Assembly: GCA_030705725.1 (NCBI GenBank)
Contig: JAUZPW010000011.1
Location: 1 to 15,218 of the forward strand
Length of the DNA stretch: 15,218 nucleotides
Source: Bacillota bacterium
GTDB taxonomy: Bacteria; Bacillota; Clostridia; Oscillospirales; Butyricicoccaceae
Direction: 5' to 3'
The notes beneath the pieces are model-generated. The model did not search any database, had not been told where the DNA came from, and saw nothing but the letters and a program-made list of their open reading frames with translations. This document shows positions 6,912-13,145 of the stretch, in pieces (the stretch's first letter is position 1; each line of letters opens with the position of its first letter). Position numbers and translations under genes: made by a program.

Positions 6912-8246
6912 TTGGACGAGCTTTTAAACAGAAAAGTGCCTTACAGCATGGAAGCGGAGCAGGCGGTGCTCGGCGCCATGCTGATTGATCCTGCCTGCGT
7001 GCCGGAGGTTATTGAAAGAATCAATCCGTCTGATTTTTATATAGACGAGAACCGCGCGATTTTTGAGACTATTTATTCAATGTTTTCAACGTCCGGGAAA
7101 AAGGTCGACCCCGTTACGGTGCTTGAAGAGCTCAAGGTCGCGGGGGTTTACGATCATTCGGGCGGAAGCGCTTACATCATGCAGCTCATGGACGTTACGC
7201 CAACTGCCGCGAACGTAAGGGAATACTGCGAGATCGTGCGCGGAAAAAGCATGCTGCGCGCTGTTTTGAACGCGGCGAGCGAAACTATGGACATGGTTTT
7301 GTCGGAGGAGGGCGGCCCCGCCGAGATAGCCGACCTTGCCGAACAGAAAATGTACGCCGTGCGGCAGGGCAGGGAAATAAAGGGCCTTACGCATATTAAA
7401 ACGGCGATAGGCCAGGTATACGATACTCTTGACGAGCTGGCGACGAATCCCGAGAAAATCACCGGTATTGGAACGGGGTTTTCCGTTATCGATTCCGTAA
7501 TCGGCGGACTTAACCGCTCGGATCTTATCCTCTTGGCCTCCCGCCCAGGCATGGGCAAAACGAGCATGGCGCTGAACATGGCCATGCACGCCGCTGAAAA
7601 ATCGGGCAAGAGCGTCGCTGTTTTCCAACTTGAAATGTCAAAGGAACAGCTTGCGATGAGGCTTTTGTCGTCAAAATCGAGAATCGAGCTAAAGAAAATC
7701 CGGACGGCCGATCTCCAGCCTAACGAATGGACGGAGGTTGTGCGGGCGGCGAACGACCTTTCGCGCACGAAGCTTTATATCGACGACAACCCGGCGATCA
7801 AGGTCGCGGATATTAAGGCAAAATGCCGCAGGCTCGATGCTTTGGGTCTGATCGTCATAGATTATTTGCAGCTTATGCAGGGCTCGAAACGCTTTGAAAA
7901 CCGCGTGCTCGAGGTCAGCGATATTTCACGCTCGCTTAAAATCATGGCGAAGGAGTTAAACGTGCCGGTTTTATGCCTTTCTCAGCTGTCGCGCGCGTCG
8001 GAGCAAAGGCCAAACAAGCGCCCGATGCTTTCGGACCTGAGGGAGTCGGGAGCGATAGAGCAGGACGCCGACATCGTTATGTTCCTCTACAGGGACGATT
8101 ACTATAACGAAGACACGGAAGACCGCAATACGGCGGAGTGCCTTATTGCCAAGAACCGCCACGGCGAAACGGGAAAAGTGCTTTTGCAGTGGTCGGGGCA
8201 GTTTACATCATTCTCAAGTCAGGACAGAATGCATCATGAACCGTAA
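6912..8246 (+). CDS. dnaB: Replicative DNA helicase DnaB
   Basis: The hexameric 5'-to-3' helicase of the replication fork, called DnaC in Bacillus subtilis. The 444-residue product has the N-terminal DnaB domain (about 1-110, starting after VPYSMEAEQAVLGAML), a linker, and a RecA-like C-terminal ATPase. Walker A RPGMGKT is at 211-217 with the lysine at 216. Walker B LIVIDYLQLM has its aspartate at 317. SQLSRASEQR and DLRESGAIEQDAD match family motifs. TTG 6912 is chosen because GAAAGGA (6896-6902) is 9 nt upstream; an in-frame TTG at 6894 overlaps that site and has none of its own. The 108-nt gap after rplI shows no clear promoter or terminator, so read-through from gdpP-rplI is likely. The 3' end overlaps tilS by 11 nt. 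Confidence 0.97.
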   Translation: MDELLNRKVPYSMEAEQAVLGAMLIDPACVPEVIERINPSDFYIDENRAIFETIYSMFSTSGKKVDPVTVLEELKVAGVYDHSGGSAYIMQLMDVTPTAANVREYCEIVRGKSMLRAVLNAASETMDMVLSEEGGPAEIADLAEQKMYAVRQGREIKGLTHIKTAIGQVYDTLDELATNPEKITGIGTGFSVIDSVIGGLNRSDLILLASRPGMGKTSMALNMAMHAAEKSGKSVAVFQLEMSKEQLAMRLLSSKSRIELKKIRTADLQPNEWTEVVRAANDLSRTKLYIDDNPAIKVADIKAKCRRLDALGLIVIDYLQLMQGSKRFENRVLEVSDISRSLKIMAKELNVPVLCLSQLSRASEQRPNKRPMLSDLRESGAIEQDADIVMFLYRDDYYNEDTEDRNTAECLIAKNRHGETGKVLLQWSGQFTSFSSQDRMHHEP

Positions 8247-9618
8247 GGTTTTAGAGACGATTAAACGCTTTGATATGCTCAAAAACGGAAAAAGGGTGCT
8301 TTGCGCGGTTTCGGGCGGGGCGGATTCCATGGCTATGCTCGTTTGCCTGAGCGAGCTTTCCGAAGCCCTCGGAATCACCGTCGCGGCGGCTCATTTAAAC
8401 CATATGCTGAGAGGCGCCGAATCGGACAGGGACGAGGCCTTTGTCAGGGATTACTGCCGTGATAACGGCATACCTTTTTATTGCGAAAGGATCGACGTCA
8501 ATAAAGAGTCGAAGCGCCTCGGGAAAGGTACCGAGGACGCGGCGAGGAGCGCGCGGTATTTATTTTTGGAGCGGGCAAGGGAAGCGCTTTCCTGCGATCT
8601 TATCGCCACCGCGCATACCTCAAACGACAATCTCGAAACGATGCTCTTAAACCTTTCAAGGGGGACGGGTATTTTGGGGCTTTGCGGAATCCCGCCCGTC
8701 AGGGACAGGATCATACGCCCAATTATCGACGTGAAAAGGATCGAAACCGAAGAATATTTAACCGGGAAAGGGGTCGGATTCGTTACCGATTCGACAAACC
8801 TTGAAAATAAATACGCAAGGAATAAAATCCGAAACAACGTTTTGCCGCAGCTTGTTTCGGCCCAGCCTGCCGTTATCGACTCGGCGCGCAAGGCTTCGGA
8901 CATTTTAAGGCAGGACGCGGATTTTATAATGACCGAAGTACGGAAACTGGCAGAAAAGGCCAAAACGGAAGAAAACGCCGTTTCATTTTCCGCAAGAGAG
9001 TTTGCTCTCGCCCACCCCGCCGTTTCCGGGCGGGCTTTAAGGCTTTTGTACGAAAGGCTTACGGGGAGCGCCGGGGAGCTTTCGGCTGCTCACGCCGCCG
9101 CCGTGCTTAAGCTGTGCGCGGGGAAACACCCGTCGAAGAAAATATCGCTTCCGGGCTTTATCTGCGCCGAGAGGCGAAATGAAGAGCTTATACTTTCAAA
9201 AGGCGAGCCGGAATTTGCCGGGATTCCTGAAATTCAATTGCTTTCCTACGGAAAATATGATATAAATGGTACTAATTATTTTCTGGAATATAAAAAAGCC
9301 GAGGAAACTCAGAAAATTTACAATTTGTCTCAGACTTTTTTTATTGATTGTGGTAAAATAAACGGGTGTCTCATCGTCAGAAGCCGTAAAGAGGGCGACG
9401 CTATAAAGCTTCCGGGCCGGGGAACAAAAACGCTGAAAAAGCTGTTTATCGAGGAAAAAATTCCGCTTAAAATGCGCGCTCTTATACCCGTCGTTGCAGA
9501 CAGCACGCGCGTTGTGGCCGTTTGCGGTTTCGGCGCGGATCAGTTTTTTGAAAGTCAGAATATTAAAAATGCGGCGTATCTTAATTTCGGGAGTGCAAAC
9601 AATAAAAATGAAGGATGA
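8236..9618 (+). CDS. tilS: tRNA(Ile)-lysidine synthase
   Basis: TilS converts C34 of the CAU-anticodon tRNA-Ile to lysidine using ATP and lysine, so that the tRNA reads AUA. From ATG 8236 it has 460 residues. The PP-loop ATPase motif SGGADS is at 26-31, HLNHMLRG begins at 53, and the NDNLETMLLNLSRGTGILGL segment is typical of the N-terminal domain. The C-terminal TilS domain is recognised by RSRKEGDAIKLPGRGTKTLK and the GADQFF stretch. The frame is open further upstream into dnaB, but ATG 8236, with AGGA at 8221-8224, gives the family start. It overlaps dnaB by 11 nt and hpt by 11 nt, suggesting translational coupling. The part encoding the linker before the C-terminal domain (about 9225-9365) is noticeably AT-rich. 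Confidence 0.96.
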   Translation: MNRKVLETIKRFDMLKNGKRVLCAVSGGADSMAMLVCLSELSEALGITVAAAHLNHMLRGAESDRDEAFVRDYCRDNGIPFYCERIDVNKESKRLGKGTEDAARSARYLFLERAREALSCDLIATAHTSNDNLETMLLNLSRGTGILGLCGIPPVRDRIIRPIIDVKRIETEEYLTGKGVGFVTDSTNLENKYARNKIRNNVLPQLVSAQPAVIDSARKASDILRQDADFIMTEVRKLAEKAKTEENAVSFSAREFALAHPAVSGRALRLLYERLTGSAGELSAAHAAAVLKLCAGKHPSKKISLPGFICAERRNEELILSKGEPEFAGIPEIQLLSYGKYDINGTNYFLEYKKAEETQKIYNLSQTFFIDCGKINGCLIVRSRKEGDAIKLPGRGTKTLKKLFIEEKIPLKMRALIPVVADSTRVVAVCGFGADQFFESQNIKNAAYLNFGSANNKNEG

Positions 9619-10150
9619 TATAAAAGAAGTCCTTTTTACGGAGGAACAGATAGCGGAAATCGTAAAAAAAATCGGGACTGAAATCAGCCGTGATTATTAT
9701 GGGAAAAATCCGTTGATAATAAGTGTACTGAAGGGCTCTTTTATTTTTATGGCGGACCTTGTCAGACAGATTACCATACCCTGTTCCGTGGATTTTATGT
9801 CGATTTCAAGCTACGGGAAGGGCATGAAAACCAGCGGCGAGGTTAAAATCAACAAGGATCTGGATTCAAAAATCGAGGGCAGAGATGTTATAGTCGTCGA
9901 GGATATTCTTGACAGCGGCCTTACCCTGAGCTACATACTCGATATGTTCAGGGCCAGGGGACCAAAGTCTATAGCGCTCTGCGCGCTCTTAGACAAGCCC
10001 GAACGCCGGAAAATACCGGTCAAAACCGATTACAGCGGGTTTACGATACCGGACGAGTTTGTTGTCGGATACGGGCTTGATTACGCGGAGAAATACAGAA
10101 ATTTACCATATATAGGAGTACTGAAACCGGAGGTTTACTCCGGGAAATGA
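9608..10150 (+). CDS. hpt: Hypoxanthine phosphoribosyltransferase
   Basis: A cytoplasmic purine-salvage enzyme transferring phosphoribose from PRPP to hypoxanthine or guanine. The 180-residue product is of usual length. The PRPP-binding loop VVEDILDSGLT is at 96-106. ISVLKGSFIFMADL and SISSYG near the N-terminal third, and the C-terminal VGYGLDYAEKYRNLPYIG, are family hallmarks. ATG 9608 is favoured; an in-frame GTG at 9593 is possible, and GGGAG (9589-9593) lies 14 nt upstream of the ATG. The gene overlaps tilS by 11 nt and is followed by ftsH after 21 nt. The tilS-hpt-ftsH order is conserved in Firmicutes. A regulatory link between TilS-HprT and ftsH has been reported in Bacillus; nothing in this sequence tests it. 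Confidence 0.96.
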   Translation: MKDDIKEVLFTEEQIAEIVKKIGTEISRDYYGKNPLIISVLKGSFIFMADLVRQITIPCSVDFMSISSYGKGMKTSGEVKINKDLDSKIEGRDVIVVEDILDSGLTLSYILDMFRARGPKSIALCALLDKPERRKIPVKTDYSGFTIPDEFVVGYGLDYAEKYRNLPYIGVLKPEVYSGK

Positions 10151-10171
10151 CACTCAGGAGGGCGTGAAATT

Positions 10172-12085
10172 TTGAACGGCAAAGTACGTGGTTTCGGTTT
10201 TTATGCTTTGGCGATATTGATTTTACTGAGCACTGTCGCAATGCTTATCAATCAGAAGCAGGAGAAGAATATAGTTTATTCCGATGTTGTTAAGTATTTC
10301 GAAAACCAGGATGTAAAAACCTTTTCGATAAACGGAACTAAGCTTGTGATGAATCTGCGAAACAACAAGGTCGTCAGCTTTAACCTGCCGTCCGTTGAGA
10401 TATTTCTTTATGACGTTGGGGACATTATTAAAAAGCAGAGGGATTCGGGCGTTATCGAATCTTATAATTTTGAACCGGAGATAACGGCGCCGTGGTGGAT
10501 GTCTCTTATGCCGTATCTGCTTTTGATCCTTGTTTTCGGGCTGTTCTGGTATTTTATGCTGGGGCGCGGGGGTGAGGGAGGAGCCGGGCCAAGAGGGGCC
10601 ATGTCGTTCGGACGGTCCCGGGCGAAGCTTGTTACGGAGGACGCCAAGAAAACCACATTCAAGGACGTCGCGGGCGCGGATGAGGAAAAAGCCGAGCTTC
10701 AGGAAATCGTCGAATTCTTAAAAAGCCCGAGAAAGTTTATCGAGATTGGCGCGCGCATCCCTAAAGGCGTGCTGCTTGTGGGCCCTCCGGGAACAGGCAA
10801 AACGCTTATCGCGAGAGCGGTCGCGGGCGAGGCTGGAGTACCGTTTCTGACTATTTCGGGCTCGGACTTCGTCGAGCTTTACGTCGGCGTCGGCGCGTCG
10901 CGCGTGAGAGACTTATTCGAGCAGGCGAAAAAGAATTCGCCGGCAATAGTGTTCATTGATGAAATCGACGCCGTCGGGCGTCACCGCGGAGCCGGACTGG
11001 GCGGCGGACACGACGAAAGAGAACAGACGCTGAACCAATTGCTTGTTGAGATGGACGGCTTCGGTGCGAACGAGGGCGTTATCGTTATTGCCGCGACGAA
11101 CCGCGTCGACATACTTGACCCGGCGCTATTGCGTCCGGGACGCTTCGACCGCCAGGTGTATGTCGGACTTCCGGACATCAAGGGCCGCGAGGAGATATTA
11201 AAGGTTCATGCCAGAAACAAACATTTCGAGGATGGCGTACATTTCACGTCTATAGCCAAAACTACGGCGGGCTTTACGGGCGCCGATCTTGAAAACCTGT
11301 TGAACGAAGCGGCGCTTTTGGCCGCGCGCAGATCGAAAAAGAAAATCGGCATGTCCGAAATGGACGACGCTTTTATAAAGGTTATTATGGGTACGGAGAA
11401 AAAGAGCCGCGTGATCTCCGAAAAGGAACGCAGGCTGACGGCCTATCACGAAGCCGGGCACGCGCTTATTACGCGCCTGCTGCCGACGCAGGACCCCGTG
11501 CATCAGATTTCCATCATTCCGCGCGGCAGGGCCGGCGGCTATACCCTGAGCCTGCCGAAGGAAGACAAGTATTACGCTTCGAAAAGCGAGATGATGGACG
11601 AAATTCTGGTATTTCTGGGAGGCAGGGTCGCCGAGAAAATTACGCTCAACGATATATCTACGGGCGCCTCAAACGATATTGAACGCGCGTCCGAGCTTGT
11701 CAGGAGAATGGTTACAAGATACGGCATGAGCGACGAGATCGGGCCTATCGCGTTCGGCTCCCCGCACGACGAAGTGTTCATGGGGCGCGATTTCGGAAAT
11801 ATAAAGAACTTCTCCGAGGAAACCGGCGCGGCAATCGACCGCGAGATAAAATCAATCGTGCAGGGCTCTTACGAGAGTTGCGAAAAGCTGCTCCGCGACA
11901 ATATGGAGAAGCTTAAGGCAATCGCCGAATATCTTATCAGGAACGAAACAATGGACGGCGAGACCTTCGAAAAGATTTTTAACGGCGAGAGGGTTGAAGA
12001 TCCGGTGCATCCGTCCATGGCGGCCGACAGCGCCGAGCCGCAGCCTGAGATCGGGGCTCCCGACAACCAGAACAAAACCGAATAA
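10172..12085 (+). CDS. ftsH: ATP-dependent zinc metalloprotease FtsH
   Basis: A membrane-anchored AAA+ protease that degrades misfolded and regulatory proteins at the cytoplasmic face. The 637-residue product has a first membrane helix at about 6-24, an extracytoplasmic segment, and a second helix at about 109-131 after PWWMSL. Walker A GPPGTGKT is at 204-211, Walker B IVFIDEID at 259-266, and the second region of homology contains RPGRFDRQ. The zinc motif HEAGH is at 426-430, with the third ligand expected in TGASND near 502. The C-terminal tail is acidic and rich in proline and glutamine. The start is TTG 10172: AGGAGGG (10156-10162) is 9 nt upstream and no ATG fits. It is the last gene of the operon, followed by a strong terminator. 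Confidence 0.97.
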   Translation: MNGKVRGFGFYALAILILLSTVAMLINQKQEKNIVYSDVVKYFENQDVKTFSINGTKLVMNLRNNKVVSFNLPSVEIFLYDVGDIIKKQRDSGVIESYNFEPEITAPWWMSLMPYLLLILVFGLFWYFMLGRGGEGGAGPRGAMSFGRSRAKLVTEDAKKTTFKDVAGADEEKAELQEIVEFLKSPRKFIEIGARIPKGVLLVGPPGTGKTLIARAVAGEAGVPFLTISGSDFVELYVGVGASRVRDLFEQAKKNSPAIVFIDEIDAVGRHRGAGLGGGHDEREQTLNQLLVEMDGFGANEGVIVIAATNRVDILDPALLRPGRFDRQVYVGLPDIKGREEILKVHARNKHFEDGVHFTSIAKTTAGFTGADLENLLNEAALLAARRSKKKIGMSEMDDAFIKVIMGTEKKSRVISEKERRLTAYHEAGHALITRLLPTQDPVHQISIIPRGRAGGYTLSLPKEDKYYASKSEMMDEILVFLGGRVAEKITLNDISTGASNDIERASELVRRMVTRYGMSDEIGPIAFGSPHDEVFMGRDFGNIKNFSEETGAAIDREIKSIVQGSYESCEKLLRDNMEKLKAIAEYLIRNETMDGETFEKIFNGERVEDPVHPSMAADSAEPQPEIGAPDNQNKTE

Positions 12086-12121
12086 GCGCCGGGTTTCGAA
12101 TGACCGGAATATCGTACTAAT

Positions 12122-12153
12122 AAAAACCCTCCTGCCGCGGCAGGAGGGTTTTT
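12122..12153 (+). terminator. Operon terminator after ftsH
   Basis: A perfect 32-nt palindrome: AAAAACCCTCCTGCCG (12122-12137) is followed by its exact reverse complement (12138-12153). This makes a GC-rich stem ending in five T on the plus strand, 36 nt after the ftsH stop. The flanking A run means it could also act on the minus strand. Confidence 0.93.
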
Positions 12154-12154
12154 A

Positions 12155-12176
12155 GGGGCTGTCGCAAAAAATAGCC
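12155..12176. repeat. Insertion-sequence-like terminal sequence (possible remnant)
   Basis: GGGGCTGTCGCAAAA begins one base after the ftsH terminator. It resembles the outer ends of several transposon families, read on the other strand as TTTTGCGACAGCCCC. No transposase frame and no matching inverted copy was found up to the amidase gene, so at most one end remains. The rest of 12177-12267 is AT-rich with no recognised feature. Confidence 0.3.
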
Positions 12177-12267
12177 TCAGTGTGTCTTTTTATAATCCTT
12201 TTAAGCTACTTTTTATTCGTGCCTTTGCCAGTCGATGAAAATGGAAAAAAATAGATAATGATATGAA

Positions 12268-12294
12268 AAGACCTCCCTAATCATGGGAGGTCTT
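12268..12294 (-). terminator. Terminator of the MazF-like gene
   Basis: AAGACCTCCC (12268-12277) and GGGAGGTCTT (12285-12294) form a perfect 10-bp stem with a 7-nt loop, 34 nt past the stop of the minus-strand gene. Read on the minus strand, the stem ends in a short T-rich tract (CTTTTC). Its A-rich flanks fit a minus-strand terminator. Confidence 0.75.
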
Positions 12295-12327
12295 CACTAA
12301 TTCGCTTTTTGGGTAGAGCAATCATGC

Positions 12328-13029
12328 TCAATTCGTTTTTGCCAGGGATTTCATACCCTTTTCTACCATCAGGATACTACTTCTAAATGAATTAGTCAAT
12401 ACATTTTTTTCTAAGCAACTGTCAATTATATCTGCTATTCCATTTTGATAATCGACTTCGCTTATGTATTTATCATAGTCAATTCCTACACATAATAAAC
12501 TGTTTATTTCTGACTTGATGTTCCTAATTTCGGCACCAGTATCTTCCTCTTTTTTTAAGAGCCTTTTAATATTATATGCAGCATTAACGGCTTTTTTCAC
12601 AGCAAACTTAGAATATTGATTTATACAAAAATCTAATTTTTCATCTAACACCAAACTATATAATAGATCGTCGAAACACAAAGAAAGTAAAGAAAAAAAT
12701 ACTTCATCTTCTATTTTTACACTAACAACATTACCATCTCTACCTTTTAATGCAATAAATCTGGTATAATTTACAGTTCTTACTTGATTATATACTGCAA
12801 AGGAATCTTCTTTTTTAAAACCTTCTGGTAAATCACTAAGCCTGCCAATATTTATTTTATTAATTCCATCTCCGTTTGGGCTTGTAGTTAATGGCATAAC
12901 TATTACTGATTTTTTATCATTGTTTTTCTTAATAACAACAGCTAAATGGGTATCATCGAATTCACATTCACGCACAGGATCAAAAATAACGGTATAAACA
13001 TGTTTGACAAGTATATCTGAATATTTCAT
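12328..13029 (-). CDS. MazF/PemK-like protein with C-terminal extension
   Basis: A 233-residue protein. Residues about 5-95 resemble the MazF/PemK toxin fold, a family of mRNA-cleaving RNases: a first strand with VYTVIFDPVR, then HLAVVI, the strand SVIVMPLTTS (41-50), and the hallmark NQVRTVNYTRF (81-91) comparable to the QIRTV of MazF. The position of the family's catalytic arginine (GGxRP) reads DDTHL here, with His28, so RNase activity is uncertain. About 130 further residues, mostly helical and rich in Lys, Asp and Ile, match no domain I recognise. The gene is roughly 30 percent GC by eye, well below its neighbours, suggesting transfer. It has an extended -10 promoter, a GGAGG site 6 nt before ATG, and its own terminator. 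No antitoxin gene lies next to it. It could be a solitary toxin, a defence effector, or a non-toxic relative. Confidence 0.7.
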   Translation of the reverse strand: MKYSDILVKHVYTVIFDPVRECEFDDTHLAVVIKKNNDKKSVIVMPLTTSPNGDGINKINIGRLSDLPEGFKKEDSFAVYNQVRTVNYTRFIALKGRDGNVVSVKIEDEVFFSLLSLCFDDLLYSLVLDEKLDFCINQYSKFAVKKAVNAAYNIKRLLKKEEDTGAEIRNIKSEINSLLCVGIDYDKYISEVDYQNGIADIIDSCLEKNVLTNSFRSSILMVEKGMKSLAKTN

Positions 13030-13035
13030 AATGAT

Positions 13036-13065
13036 CCTCCGTCATACACTTCTAACATTATAGCA
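13036..13065 (-). promoter_or_regulatory. Promoter and ribosome binding site of the MazF-like gene
   Basis: On the minus strand TGCTATAAT (13065-13057) is a perfect extended -10; no good -35 is seen 16-18 nt upstream. Transcription would start near 13050, leaving a leader of about 20 nt that contains GGAGG (13040-13036), 6 nt before the ATG. The remaining gap 13066-13145, down to the amidase gene, shows no clear terminator for the amidase. Confidence 0.65.
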
Positions 13066-13145
13066 CAATTGCCATAATAAAAGAATATTTTGTCGGAAGA
13101 AATAGAAAAAATAGACAACAAAGGAATCAGGACATTATCTTATAT

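Noticed and set aside
7086..7768. Two long minus-strand frames opposite dnaB.
   Set aside because: Both lie antisense to the well-conserved DnaB coding region and show low-complexity, shadow-like composition.
13086..13145. Terminator for the amidase gene: TTGTC paired with GACAA.
   Set aside because: Only five pairs with a loop of about 19 nt; not convincing.
12086..13145. A complete toxin-antitoxin pair or multi-gene defence island.
   Set aside because: Only one gene is present; no second frame with a ribosome binding site was found in the island on either strand.
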